This document shows, piece after piece, positions 31,961 to 43,984 of a stretch of DNA of 64,000 bases. Numbering within the stretch: the stretch's first letter is position 1; each line of letters begins with the position of its first letter. The notes under the pieces were generated by a model. That model was not told where the DNA came from. It made no database searches and was given only the letters and a program-made list of their open reading frames with translations. The DNA comes from Hygrophila difformis. Lineage: Eukaryota > Streptophyta > Magnoliopsida > Lamiales > Acanthaceae. The position numbers and the translations under genes were made by a program. The stretch covers positions 601,431-665,430 of the forward strand of contig JAOANR010000005.1 in the NCBI GenBank assembly GCA_030278955.1, read 5' to 3'.

Positions 31961-32149
31961 CTGCAATTTTTGACTCCGTGCGCTTTCGGGGGCACAATTT
32001 CTTAACACGAGTAATAAAAACGTGACAACCTATAAATATATCCCTAATCCCAACTCCATCTTCATAAATTGGTTTCATTAAATAAAATTGAAAACCGGGA
32101 TTACTATTCTTTTCAAAATACTCGTGTGGGAAATTGTCAAAAGTTTCAA

Positions 32150-32539
32150 GGAGCTTAAGTTCCATTCATGTGTTGTGTATGTGTCCAGGTCTACCGTCAA
32201 CACAAAGCGTTCTGCTGACCATAAAAGGAAAGGTTTGGATTTAGATCAAACAACATATAATGCAAGGTCTCAGCTGGCTACACAAAGCACTTTGGTTTGA
32301 AATCCAAGAACCTGTATATAATTCTAAATCCTTGCATATTATGTAATAGCAAAAAAAATAAAAAAAACCATGCACTTTACTGGTATATATCAGTAACATA
32401 TTCTAGCCAACATTCATACCATATATTGAATCTATAGTGTTGAGACTAAAGCCCCAAAATCAGCACCTTCAAATTCAAATTGTGCAGCCAACACCCTAAA
32501 CCCATAAGCAAAATAATAATAAACCATCGTCTAGCATAC
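32150..32539. other. Host flank downstream of B3 remnant 1
   Basis: Sequence after the LARD terminus. The segment 32360-32450 (ACCATGCACTT..., CATACCATATATTGAATC) resembles 49670-49735 beside the second B3 locus, so it is probably the shared 3' flank of the duplicated gene. The plus-strand frame over 32088-32300 crosses the LTR boundary and is not a gene. Confidence 0.5.
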
Positions 32540-33564
32540 TGTTAGGTATTCGAGTTATGTTGTGAAGATGATCGTTGTTTGAAGGATGTGAGAACAACCG
32601 AAGAACAACCAACTGAGTGCAGCAGAAAAGACAAAAATATAGATGAGATGTAATGACCTAAGCCTCAGCCCAAAATCAGCCCAATGGGCCTAGGGATTCG
32701 AGCATATTCATATAAATAGGGTTATCCCTCATTTCTTGGAAGCTAAGACAGCAAAATAGAGAGAGAATTTTGAGAGAAAAACCTTTGGAGAGTTGAGGGC
32801 TGCCATGGATATTCATGCTTGAAGGTTGAAGAAATTTGTGGAGTCTTTCCATCAAAATGAAGCTGCCGATTTGAGTGCATCTTTTGTTCATTTTGATTGG
32901 AGTGTTTTGATCTTATTGCTCTCATACTTCATTTTTTGATTATCATACATTTGATAGATTATTTGAGAGAAAGAGTTGCTGCAAATGGAGGCATAAATGG
33001 AGAAGAAAAGCTGCTGAGTTCATCTATCAAAATGGCTTGCTGATTGGGGTAATTTCTATATCATTTTGATAGGGTTCTTGAGTCATTTAAACTTACATTT
33101 TCATATTTTGCTGAGTGGTATCTTGAGTGAAAATGTTTGTGAGCTGAATCTGGTGTTTAGATTGTCTGAGCATATTGTTTAGTAGCTGCTCCAAGGGTAG
33201 ACAGCTTGCTGCACTGAGCACTAGGATTGGGTTGTCCAGCGGATGTTGGAACAACGGGGTCCAACAGTCTGTTCAGTCAAGAAGGGTGAGTTCTTGGGTG
33301 TTGCTGAGTCCTAGTGTGGTAAGGTGTTTGGAGTTGTAAACAGAGGGTATCTTTGAGCCTTTTGGAGTTAGTGAAATGCCTGGATTGGGATCCCCCGGAT
33401 GTAGATCGGTTTGATCGAACCGGGTCAACAAATGCTCTGTTTTCCTCTGTTTCTGCATTTGTTTTCTGCCTTGTGATATATTTGTGATTGTTGATTGGTT
33501 GTCTGGATAACGCGTCAACAACATATTCATATATTTTTCCTATCCTATCTATCGGGACCTGTCA
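32540..33564 (+). mobile_element. Solo LTR, SIRE-like Copia family
   Basis: 1025 bp from TGTTAGGTATTCG to GGGACCTGTCA with perfect CATAC duplications on both sides (32535-32539, 33565-33569). It shares the start (TGTTAGG), the end (GG(A/C)CCTGTCA) and internal phrases (GTGAAGATG.TCGT; CCCC.GATGTAGATC; GATCGAAC.GGGT) with the Copia LTR at 37928, but is a distinct family. No internal region remains, so it arose by LTR-LTR recombination. It lies about 30 bp beyond the stop codon of B3 remnant 1. Confidence 0.9.
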
Positions 33565-33599
33565 CATACATTTCCCAACATCTTCATCTCCATTGCATT

Positions 33600-34566
33600 T
33601 CACATGTGATCTATGATATCAACCTGAATTAAAGCCTCATTATTCCTAGGCCCAACTGTTACTGAGTTAACAACAAACTTACAAAAGTCACCAACGCTTA
33701 TATGATTTTGTAAAAAGAAATTATGTAAACCATGAGTCATAAGCACCGCTTCCTCCGACCTTCGCCGGCTCACATCACAATGCAATAAATGTATTGGCCG
33801 GATGATACCTTCCTCTTTGAAACGTAACCAAACTCTACGCCTTAACTGCAGATTGAACCCTTGCCAAATATCCTTGGGAATTGCCTTCACCAAAAAATAT
33901 TCAACCACAATTTAACCTTTTTATTAGACAAACTTACAATTGAACATGTTAATCTCTTTGAACATTACCATTGACCCATAGTAATCAGATTCTGTTAAAT
34001 GCACGTAGAATGCCGTGACACCATCTGTAAATAAAATATCATTTAATATTTCATAAACAAAGAAGAAGAAGTTATGAATCAATAACTTTTAATTTAAAAA
34101 AAAAAAACCCTCCTTTATCTCTTACCATTGATCTGATTATATTGTAATAACATTAGAGAATAATCTTTAGGCAGTCTATTGCGTCCAAAAATTTTGACCA
34201 TAAACTTCATGTGCTCGACTGCCTTAAAGAATAATACATCTCTCACCTCAAGAGCATTTGACCGGCAAAAGCTTTCCCATATATCACTGCCCGCAATGTA
34301 GAGGTCTTCCGCATTACACAAAATAGGAGCATTAATTTCCATTTTTGTGATTGAAGCCAAATTGACACAAGTATATCATCTTCGTCCATGAAATTCTTGA
34401 TTTGTGGTAGCTTCTGCAATTTGAAAAATCATTTCATAAACCCCAAATGTTATTGAATATCAAAGAATACAATTACATTATATATTATATATTTTATAGA
34501 ACCTCAATGGTATGAACTTACCAAATGCCTTTAAAAATTCATCGGAACAAGAACGTAAAATTCCAT
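33600..34566 (-). pseudogene. Double-B3-domain gene remnant 1 (REM-like)
   Basis: B3 proteins are plant nuclear DNA-binding factors. Four minus-strand exons are inferred: 34522-34566 (ATG start, MEFYVLVPMNF), 34126-34413, 33969-34024 and 33600-33884, each with GT donor and AG acceptor. Exons 1-2 give the first B3 domain (DIWESFCRSNALEVRDVLFF); exons 3-4 give the second (TAFYVHLTESDYYGS, AIPKDIWQGFNLQL, MTHGLHNFFLQNHISVGDFC), ending IIDHM-stop. Damage: codon 12 of exon 1 is TAA where the paralogue has GAA, and exon 2 needs a one-base frame change between the FMDEDD and ITKMEIN parts. Exon phases otherwise fit the paralogue at 49816-50752. Family assignment rests on the B3 pattern, not on a search. 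It may be dead, or transcribed and translated only in part. Confidence 0.75.
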
Positions 34567-34608
34567 GGCTTTCAAATCTACTACACCTACCTCTATACAA
34601 TCCATCCC

Positions 34609-34616
34609 TATATATA
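34609..34616 (-). promoter_or_regulatory. TATA box of B3 remnant 1
   Basis: TATATATA on the minus strand, 43 bp upstream of the exon 1 ATG, in context GCTATATATAGGG. This supports the chosen start. Confidence 0.6.
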
Positions 34617-34624
34617 GCCACTAT

Positions 34625-36276
34625 CCTCCTCATCGCCTACTCAATACCATGAAATTGCACCAGTATTCCTTTTTTGAGCGTCCCCCAAAATTTAACCTTT
34701 TGCCATTTTTAGATAAATCAAAATAATATACTCGCTAACAAAAATAATATATTTGCTGATATACTTGGTAAGATTCCAATACACTTTTATAATTCTACAC
34801 AAACTTCCTAACATTTCTTTAATTCTTAAGGTTTCAAATTTCGTAGAAATAAACATGTATAAAATATATATTATGAAACTTTATTATTTGTTGGAAAAAA
34901 CCTATATGCTTTGATGACTCTAACACTATCAGCCTTTAATATTTTTCTCTAATTTAATAATTACATAATACCGAGTGAAAATTAAACTATTGTAGTTAAC
35001 AAAATTCTTTATAATTTTAAACACAAAATGTCCACCATACTTTAACTACTAAACTCCACTTCCTAAATTACGTACAAAAAAATAATAGCTACAATTCGCG
35101 AGACGGATTAAGTATTATGCTGTAATAATTACTACTGCATATCAAGAAACATACTAATGTCCAAATTTGTTCAGCCTACTTCGCCTATTTGGTCCCCCTG
35201 TTCTTTACAACCCGTGAGTCTTCAAATAATAATGTTCTTGTTATAATAATGTTCCCATGTTCTTTGCAGAGGCCCGTGACTCTTTGCAGAGGCCCAAGAT
35301 GGCAGTGAACTTGATCGATTAAACTCTCAATGTTTTCTATAACTGTTAACTCCTCATTTGATACCAAGATTGTAAGATGGTTGAAAAAAGGTTCGCATTT
35401 AGACAATTGGTCTCTCTTATGATAATGTATTCGAACAGCTTAATTCCTAGATTGTTCTCCTAAATTCTAACATGTCTGTAGAAATGTTAAGAGAGGCAGT
35501 TGATCCTTCTTATGATATTGACAGTTAGTTAATGGCTACTTTCTCTTCTGTGTGCTAAATTGTAACATGAACTGCTTTTCTTGTCGTACTATTTTTTTAT
35601 CCTTGCTCGCATTATGAACTCTACTATAATTGTTCTATGCTATTTTTCAAGCAGCAATTCTTTATGATTGTTGTATGCTATTTCACTTGCCTCTGGTCCT
35701 TGAAAACCTGCTTTTTTTCCCCATGCTATTTAAATCTACAAGACAACTTCTGAACATTCACTATATGAAAACATTCAGAATTACTTTTATACAAGGCACA
35801 TTCATTAACACCTATATCTAATTTGATTCAATGTTTACTGTTAAGCTGTTCCGTACTATGATTCACTATGTTTCTGAACTAAGTTGTGGCAATTGTGTGC
35901 TTTCAACTTTCTGTTGTTCCTCCTTGGAATCCTTGGTTACATAATATTGTTTGTGGACTTTTCACAGCTGTTGTGCCAATAATTCCCAGCACATATTCGT
36001 TCATCAGCCATTTAGCAATCCTGGGTGTAGTTAAATATGGAAGCCAAACAGTAAAGTTTTATCAAAGGTATATAAAACACTATTAAAAGTTTCAATTTCT
36101 CTACACATCCTTAATAATCTACTTTGTCTATTGTAGCCTATGCCGTTCAGCTTCAGACTAGCTCTCAAGGAATTTCTTTTCACCTTGTGAACCTTGCAAG
36201 CTGCATCAATGTCGACAGCATACACTTAACAAAAGCTGGACTCAACAAATTCAAGAGAGCCATAATTTAACTAATA
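34625..36276. other. Host intergenic DNA, no gene recognised
   Basis: AT-rich. Short frames (35185-35406 minus, 35630-35821 plus, 35886-36086 plus) have no recognisable domain and no convincing splice context. A local duplication of TTCTTTGCAGAGGCCC occurs at 35260 and 35282. Confidence 0.5.
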
Positions 36277-36757
36277 TACCATACCTAAAAAAATCTTGTG
36301 AACCTAATCTAACTCGAACAAAGCATCCAGTGTCATTCTCTTCGAATGATTCAGGTTGCTTGAGTAGTTCACGTAGTAAGCTTCTCTTCGAGTAAACAAG
36401 CTTTATATTTTCTACCCGAAGGATGCATGGCACCTTTTATACAAAATCTGTTTTACGTCCCTTTTTTGAAATGTAGCCTCAATAGAAGTTCTCCTTCCCT
36501 GTGTTCTTGCTTCCAACTCTAACGACAACACACAGAAGGAGCACTGCTGTTGAGACCACAGTTCAAAAAACAGATGTAAAGCGAATTTTGCATAAAAGTT
36601 GCTTTGCATCTATTAGGATACAAAATATAAAACTTGTTTACTTGAAGAGAAGCTTAATACGTGAACTACTCAAGCAAACTGAATCATTCGAAGAGAATGC
36701 CACTAGATGCTTTGTCCGAGTTAAATTAGGTCCACAGGACTGTTTTAGGTAAGGTGT
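36277..36757. pseudogene. Inverted duplication of a Plus3-domain exon
   Basis: Two arms of about 230 bp (36277-36504 and 36526-36757) are near complements, separated by only ~20 bp. Read outward from the centre, both encode the same peptide: minus arm NIKLVYSKRSLLRELLKQPE, plus arm NIKLVYLKRSLIRELLKQTE, continuing FEEN..GCFVRVRLG and FEEN..RCFVRVKLG. This is the Plus3 domain pattern of RTF1-like and plant GYF/SWIB/Plus3 proteins. Both end at a donor-like TTTTAG-GTA(A/T)GG, so genomic exon-intron sequence was copied rather than cDNA. No flanking exons are found. A transcript through it would fold into a long hairpin. Confidence 0.7.
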
Positions 36758-37611
36758 AAAGAATGTCTCCAAATGTAGAAATGTGTCTTGGATAAATACA
36801 ATATATTGTGGCAAGTATTCATACAGTTTTGTATTATACAATCCCATCCAAATAGATTCCCCCATTGATTAATCTTGTCCAGTGCAAAAACGTTTTCTTC
36901 AGTCTGTTTCTCTTGTTCATCAAGGTCTATATTTACTTCAAATTGTTCCAGGAATTCTATATCAACATCCATCATGCAACTGCATTGCATTACTTCCTCC
37001 TGCTCTACATATATAAATCAACTTTCACCCCTCAATCAGTCTGTTTCTCCTGTTCACACAGAAACAGGCCTGCTGTTCTGTTATTCAAATTAGGTGATAT
37101 ACTTATATAAGAAATGGAAATGGGGTGTTCGACTGCTGAACAAATTTACCATTAACAAAATTTATGTCCGAATGGCTCCAATTTTCGTCAAAAGCAGCTG
37201 CTAGCAAAAACCGAAATAGAATCACAAGAAAATCATATTTGCTTCAGTGCAGAATAGTTCCTTATATTTATATTAAGGTACCAAAATGGATCAGTATTTA
37301 TCAACAAAAATATATGAAATATATGTGCAAAATGATAAATATCAATCCCCCCTCACCTAATTCATTTTTGCCCTCAATATAAATTCAAGACAAAATAATA
37401 GTATTTCAAGCTCAAGCCAACTATCAGCATGCCAACAACTCAACCAAACAACATCTATGGGCTAAATATTGGCTCACAGCACATACCATGAAAGCATCAA
37501 TCTCAATATAGGTTCACACACAAATCAAAATAAACCAACAGCCACAAAATAGCTTCCTATTGATCTTTGCTTATGTGATGTAACTGGTTGGGGTAAATAA
37601 AAGGATAAAAC
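36758..37611. other. Host DNA beside the Plus3 hairpin
   Basis: Includes two similar pieces, CAGTCTGTTTCTC(T/C)TGTTC at ~36899 and ~37036; on the minus strand each reads as a Gln/Glu/Lys-rich EQEKQT peptide. These might be further exon fragments of the same donor gene, but I cannot assign them. The rest is AT-rich with no recognised gene. AAAAC at 37607-37611 is the left target duplication of the solo LTR. Confidence 0.4.
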
Positions 37612-37927
37612 TGTAACACCCCGGTTTTTGGTCACCCAGGTCGGGATGTCACCGCCACACCTCCCTAGTAAGACAGTTTCTCCAAGCTTACTAAAGAGAT
37701 GCAATGCTAGGTATTGCAGTATTTAAAACATTTAAAACCATTCAAGTAGCCCATTCAATATATAATCCAAAATAAATATTATAATGCAGCGGAATAATAG
37801 TATTTAAGTATATGTATTGCAGCGGAAAATGTAAATAGGGCCAACATGGCCAAAACACGGGTTAAACAGGCCCGTTCATACTATAGTATAATGCAAAAAT
37901 CAAAATATTTAATGTTCCCATAAATCC

Positions 37928-38770
37928 TGTTAGGGATATTTTTAGTATTGTGAAGATGTTCGTCATTTTGGTCGTTGTTGCAACATCGTGTCAACAACGC
38001 TTTATTATCTTCACTGGAAAAAGCACAGGATAGTACAGTGACGTGGCATTTCCCCTAGCAGGCCTTAGAGGGTTTTAGATGGGCCTTAAACCCATATAAA
38101 TACCTGTCTTCGTCCTTGAGGGTGTATGAGAGTTTGTAGCCGCAATCACAGTATACTTTACATAGAATTAACAGCATCAAGAGCTGTGATTATGGCGGAT
38201 TGAGAGCTGCTGAAGAAACCCCCTGGTTTTCGTTGTTTGCAGAAGACACCAACAACCATCCTGCTGCTGGTATATCTTTAGCTGTTATGTCTTCTACATT
38301 CTTTATGGGGTAATTGGGATTGTGTTTAGGCATTTCTTAGTTTATTGTTTTGTAAACACAATCCCTGTGTATTGTAGGTGTTTTAGCACCATTGAGCTTA
38401 ATTTGATTGATTAGCTAGGTTCCTCAAACACCACCTTAATACCTGCCGGTGAATTGCTTGCATTTGGGTAGATAGTTGACGCTCCCTTGTGTTCTTCTAG
38501 TCTATTTGGTAGATAGGAGAGTTCATTGGAATGTAAGGGTATGTAAGGTGTGGTTGACTATTGTTCAATCGGTTTGGTGGAGATCTAGTGGAATCCCTGG
38601 CTTGGAGCCCCCAGATGTAGATCAGTGGATCGAACTGGGTGATCAAATTCCTTATGTTCTCATTTTATTCCGCACTCTGTTAGTGTTTGCCTCTGGTTGT
38701 GATTTGTAGGTTGTTGAGACATCGCTAAAACAACTCTTACAGGGTTTACGTATTCTGATTGGGCCTGTCA
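37928..38770 (+). mobile_element. SIRE-like Copia, 5' LTR
   Basis: TGTTAGGGATATT...GGGCCTGTCA, 843 bp. Contains a CCCATATAAATACC TATA context near 38090. Confidence 0.93.
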
Positions 38771-38772
38771 AT

Positions 38773-38784
38773 TGGCATCAGAGC
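38773..38784 (+). other. Primer binding site, tRNA-Met-like
   Basis: TGGCATCAGAGC, two bases after the LTR; one mismatch to the initiator tRNA-Met primer sequence TGGTATCAGAGC. Confidence 0.8.
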
Positions 38785-38817
38785 AGGGCTCTAACGTTTA
38801 GCTGAGTCCGGTCCAAT

Positions 38818-41800
38818 ATGAATAGAGAAGGTAGCTCTGTCTCGAGACCTCCTCTGTTTGATGGTTCGAATTATCCATTCTGGAAGAATCGAATGAGGAT
38901 ATTTCTTAAGCACACTGGTGTAGATGTCTGGAATGCTGTTCTAACACCCTGGGAACAACCTATGAAAGAGGTCCGCACGCCTGCTACTGAAACCTCTGCT
39001 GCCATTACTACTTTTGTCCCTGCTACTCAAGAAGAAATGTCAGCTGCTCAGAAGAACAAGGAACAAAGGAACAACACGGCGTTGAATTGTCTATTCAATT
39101 CTGTGGATGAATCACAATATCACATCATTTCAAACTGTGAGACAGCTTATGAAGCCTGGACTGCTTTGGAAGCAGCCTATGAAGGATCTGCTAATGTTCA
39201 AGCCTTGAAGCTTCAGAGAATTGAATCTGCTTTTGATAGTATTTGTATGCAAGAAGATGAGAATATTGCTGCTTATCATGCTCGGTTCAAGAAATTAGTA
39301 AATGAAGCTCAGTCTTTTGGTTTGAAGTATGATGATGCAAAGCTGGTTCGGAAGATGCTGAGGACAGTTACTCGTAGATATCAATCGAAGGTGTCCACTC
39401 TTGAAGAACATGAGAAGACCAAATCCTTTACTCTTGAAGCATTGGTTGGTTCACTTCAGACTTTTGAAATGAACTACTTGGAAGAAGAGCCTACACGTAA
39501 TCTAGCTTTCAAAGTTGAAGATGAGATTCAGTGCATCGACAATGAAGAGAAGGCTTACCTAACCAAGAAATTGGCAAGGATGTTACAGGACAAGAGAGCC
39601 AAGAAGCTGAACTACAAGAAAGATGATAAAGGACGTTATCAGTGAGGTGTTTCATCATCCCGTGAACAACCTTCCAAGCACAAGTCAGACAACTCCTATG
39701 ACAAGAGGAAGGGTTATAAGAAGATGGATTTACCTGAAACATTCAAGAATTTAAAGTGTTACGATTGTGAAGGTGTTGGCCATAAAGCCTCTGAATGCCC
39801 TACTGCTAAGAGAAGGGTTGGAAAAGCTCTTCAAGCTACCTTAAGTGATGGTGAGGTCAGTTGTTCTTCCAAGGAGGAAGGAGATGACAGCGAGGATGAG
39901 GAGATGATAGCCTTTACTGTGAAAGACGTTGTTCTAACAACCGATGACATTCTGTCCAAACATTTGTCTGATACAGAGTCTCATGAATCCGACAGTGATG
40001 CTAGTAGATATGATTATGATGAACTTCTTGCAGGTTATGAATCGGTGAAAGAAGATCATGCAGTTGCTGTTGCAGAGAACAAGAAATTGCTCGATCAGAA
40101 GGGAGATCTACTGGTTCTCATTGATGAGAAGGATGCTGAAATCACAAGTCTCAAGGAATCTTTGGTTACTGTGATTACTGAGAGAGATACTCTATTGGAG
40201 GAAAACACTGCATTGCTTGCCAAGACCCAGAAGATAGATAGCATGGTTAAAGGCAAAGACAAGCTGGATGAGATCATTAGTCAAGGAAAATCGCCATCCA
40301 ATAGAGAACGTATTGGGTACAAGCGCAACTCTAGACCTAACAAGAAATCTGCACCTACTTTTGTGCGTGCAGGTACACTTGAGACCAGCTCATCCAAAGC
40401 ACCCGAGAAAGTTGATTGTCCAGAGTCCCCCAAGAAGAGCAAAGACTGCCCTTATTGTAAATTCCAAGGTCATCCTGTTCAACTCTGTCAAAGACTTACC
40501 CAAGATCTTCTTCGTGGCTGCCCGGTTGTTTGGCCATCGCTGGAACTACAGAAGCAGGTCAAACTTACCATGATGTGGATTCCCAAATCCAAGATAGTAC
40601 CCAAGATGTGTCTTGTTGTACTCTCGGCTCAGAAAGGACCCAATGATGGTAAGTGGTACTTTGACAGTGGCTGCTCTCGACATATGACTGGTAAAAAGGA
40701 TTTTCTTCTTGACTATGTTGAATCTGATTGTGGGGAAGTACTCTATGGAAATGGAGCTCGTAGCAAAATCTGTGTATATGGGAAAGCAAAAGGTGCAAAC
40801 ATCGGTTTCTTAACTACTGTGTACTATGTTGCTGATCTATCTACAAATCTTATCTCCATAAGTCAACTTTGTGATGAGAAATTCTTTGTTGGTTTCACTG
40901 ATGCGGATTGTATGGTTATTGATCCTGCTTACAATTGTGTCATTAAAGGAGTTCGATCATCTAACAATTGCTATGTCTTAAAGCCTGCTGTGGAATCAGT
41001 CTTTTTGTCTCAGGTTGAAACAACAAAGTTGTGGCATCAAAGGTGTGGGCATATGAACTACAAATCTCTTATTCAACTTAGCAAGTCTGGCGTTGTTTGT
41101 GGGTTGCCCAAACTACAGAGCAAAGCCAAGGTAGTCTGTGGTGCTTGTGCTAAAGGTAAACAAATTCACTCCTCTCACAAAGTAGTGGATACCATTCAGA
41201 CCACAAGGTGCCTTGAGCTGTTGCACATGAATTTGATGGGACCAACAGAAGTGCCTAGCCTAGGTGGTAAGAGGTACATCTTTGTATGCGTTGATGATTT
41301 CTCTCGTTACACTTGGGTTGATTTCTTAAAATCTAAAGATGAGGCTGTTTCAGTGTTCTCTAAGCTATCTTTAAAGATCATGGCTGAAAAGGATCTCAAG
41401 ATAGGGCGTATTCGATCTGATCATGGGAAAGAGTTTGAAAATCAGTTGTTCGCACAACTCTGCAACAACCTTGGTATTGCTCATGAATATTCAGCTCCCC
41501 ACACTCCACAACAGAATGGCGTGGTTGAGCGTAAGAACCGTACTCTACAGGAGATGGCTCGATCTCTCCTCCATGCTAGTAAACTTGGGAAACGTTTTTG
41601 GGCTGAAGCTGTTAATATCTCTTGCTACATCATTAATCGTGTGTACATGCGACCTCAGACAACCACTACTCCTTATGAGATTTGGAGAGGAAAGACTCCC
41701 AACATTTCTCACCTTCATGTCTTTGGAAGTATGTGCTATGCCTTGAAGGATCGATCTATTGTCAAAAAATTTGATTCCAAATCTGATGAAGCCATTTTCT

Positions 41801-43775
41801 TGGGATATTCAGTGGATTCGAGAGCCTACCGTGTTTACTTGAAGAGAACTTCAAAGGTTATTGAGACTATTAATGTTGTCTTTGATGATGCTAATCTCTC
41901 TGCAGGCTAAGTCTCTCCTCATGATGATGATGATGATGATGATCCTATTCGGATTATTCCTCATGTCTCCTCCAGTGAAACTCCTGAAGTAATGCCTCCC
42001 TCCGATCCTATTGATGTTTCTGATACTGAAGACGGTGATCCGGTTTTTGATACAACTGGTGAACAACCTTCAGCTCCAGATTCTCCTAAAAGGAGAGGTC
42101 CTAAACGTGGCCCACGAGCACCTAAGTATCACTCTAAGGATGATATTATTGGCGATCCCCCTGGTCCTAGACAGACTCGAGGTCATCAACTAAACATCTC
42201 TGAATTAGCAAATATGTGTTTTCATATTATGCATTGTTTTGTTTCATCTATTGAACCTAAGAATGCTAATGAGGCTTTGCAAGATGAGTTTTGGATAGCT
42301 GCAATGCATGATGAATTGCTACAATTCAAACGCAATGATGTCTGGGAGTTGATGGAACAACCAACTGGAGTGAATGTCATTGGCACTAAATGGGTTTTTC
42401 ACAACAAGACTGATGAACATGGGAAGATTATTCGCAATAAGGCTCGCTTGGTTGCACAAGGCTTTACTCAGATTGAAGGCTTGGATTATGATGAGACATT
42501 CGCCCCTGTTGCTCGCATCGAGGCTGTAAGGTTATTACTTGCTATTTCTTGCTCTCTTGGTTTTAAACTGTATCAAATGGACATCAAAACCGCCTTTCTG
42601 AATGGCTACATCAAGGAAGACATCTATGTGTCTCAGCCTGTTGGTTTTGAATGCCCTGATCATCCTGACTATGTTTATAAGGTCAAGCGTGCTCTTTATG
42701 GTTTAAAGCAGGCTCCACGTGCCTGGTATGAACGCTTGTCTACATATCTCTTGGATAAAGGCTATGTGCGTGGTAATGTGATAAGACGTTCGTACAACGT
42801 ACAAACAACCATCTATTGGTCGCACAGATTTATATGGATGATATTGTTTTTGGCTCTACTTCAGAAGATCTTTGAGATGCTTTTGTACACTCCATGCAAA
42901 CTGAATTCGAGATGAGTATGATGGGTGAGCTCACATTTTTCTTAGGGCTACAGATTAAGCAAACTTCTGATGGGATCTTTCTTAATCAAGAGAAGTATGT
43001 TGGCACCATGCTTCAGAAATTCAAAATGGAAGATTGCAAGATTGCTAAATCACCCCTAGGTCAGCATGACAAGATTTCCAAAGATCAATCTGGGATTTCA
43101 GTTAATCAGAAATTGTATCGAAGCATTATTGGAAGTCTCTTATATCTCACTGCTAGTCGTCCGGATATCTCCTTCAGTGTTGGTGTATGCGCTCGATATC
43201 AATCTGATCCTAAAGAATCTCACCTTCGTGCTGTGAAAAGGATTCTTCGATATATTAAAGGAACTCCTGGCCTTGGTCTCTGGTATTCTAAACGGTCATC
43301 ACTGGAGTTAATTGGCTATACAGACTCTGACTGGGCTGGTCGTTCCGACGACAGAAAATCAACTATTGGTGGTTGTTTTTATCTTGGTCAGAACTTAGTC
43401 ATCTGGTATTCTCGTAAGCAAAATGTTGTTGCTTTATCTACTGCGGAGGCTGAATATATTGCTGCTGCTCATTGTTGTACTCAATTGATTTGGATGCGTC
43501 AAATGCTTCTGGATTATGGTATTTCCTTGGATGATTTCCTTATTCACTGTGACAACACCAGTGCCATTAATATTTCCAGGAATCCAGTCCAACACAATCG
43601 GAGTAAGCATATTGACATTCGATTTCACTTCATCCGAAATTTGGTTGAAGATGGTTTATGCAAGATTCAGCATCTCTCGTCGTTGGAACAACTCGCAGAC
43701 ATCCTTACGAAGAACTTGGAGACTTCTCGATTTGAGTCCTTGAGGCGCAGTTTGGGCCTCTGTTTTTCTCACTAA
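38818..43775 (+). pseudogene. SIRE-like Copia gag-pol, broken
   Basis: Polyprotein for particle, protease, integrase, reverse transcriptase and RNase H. Gag begins MNREGSSVSRPPLFDGSNYP; two CX2CX4HX4C knuckles at 39757 (CYDCEGVGHKASEC) and 40447 (CPYCKFQGHPVQLC); protease FDSGCSRHMTG at ~40660; integrase zinc region LWHQRCGHMNYKSL and CGACAKGK; integrase core ~41220-41560 with IRSDHGKEF and NGVVERKNRT, but the first catalytic Asp is Asn (LLHMNLMGP, codon 41230). Reverse transcriptase has KARLVAQGF, QMDIKTAFLNG and YMDD (42831). RNase H is intact to 43775 (TDSDWAG, STAEAEYIAA). Breaks: TGA 39643, TAA 41908, a frameshift near 42770-42800, and TGA 42873. Not functional as it stands. Confidence 0.93.
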
Positions 43776-43825
43776 TTGGGTATGTCTCGGGCGGGCCACT
43801 GCATTACTTGGTTTCTTATTCTTTA

Positions 43826-43852
43826 GGCCCAGGCCCAGGCCCAGGGGGGAGA
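43826..43852 (+). other. GGCCCA triplet repeat and polypurine-like tract after pol
   Basis: Three tandem GGCCCA units run directly into AGGGGGGAGA, about 70 bp after the pol stop. It resembles a polypurine tract but lies 2.2 kb before the 3' LTR. It may be a central tract or mark where the third ORF was joined to the element. Confidence 0.5.
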
Positions 43853-43907
43853 TTCTCTTAACCGATTGAGACGGTTGCCGGTACTAGCACTACTCAAAGC
43901 ACGTCTC

Positions 43908-43923
43908 CACTCTCTCTCCCCAG
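43908..43923 (+). promoter_or_regulatory. Candidate 3' splice site before ORF3
   Basis: A pyrimidine run TCTCTCTCCC followed by CAG at 43921-43923, 62 bp before the ORF3 ATG. Some retroelements express post-pol ORFs from a spliced RNA; this is inference from the motif alone. Confidence 0.3.
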
Positions 43924-43984
43924 TCGACTCTGCAATTCCTCCCAGTTTCCCCTCATTTTTGCGAAATTTAAATTCTCTCTTGCA

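Larger units (their letters stand above)
27624..32149 (+). mobile_element. LARD-like element, 3' LTR
   Basis: About 4.53 kb from TGATAATGGCC to AAAAGTTTCA. The start is chosen by analogy with the Athila-like junction (purine-rich tract then TGATAATG) and because the same junction recurs at 5065; the end is set by homology with 2451, where the primer site follows. LTRs this long around a non-coding interior fit the LARD class. It holds a GC-rich block (28080-28640), a TATA candidate, the AATTCGG array (29406-29795) and the conserved terminal 2.1 kb. No target duplication can be checked because the 5' end is outside the window. The small frames in the GC-rich block are not supported as genes. 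Confidence 0.72.

Noticed and set aside
32088..32300. Plus-strand 70-codon ORF as an exon
   Set aside because: It spans the LARD LTR end at 32149, so half of it is LTR sequence.
35886..36086. 66-codon plus ORF as a membrane protein exon
   Set aside because: Hydrophobic in places but no recognisable family, no splice sites in phase and no second exon.
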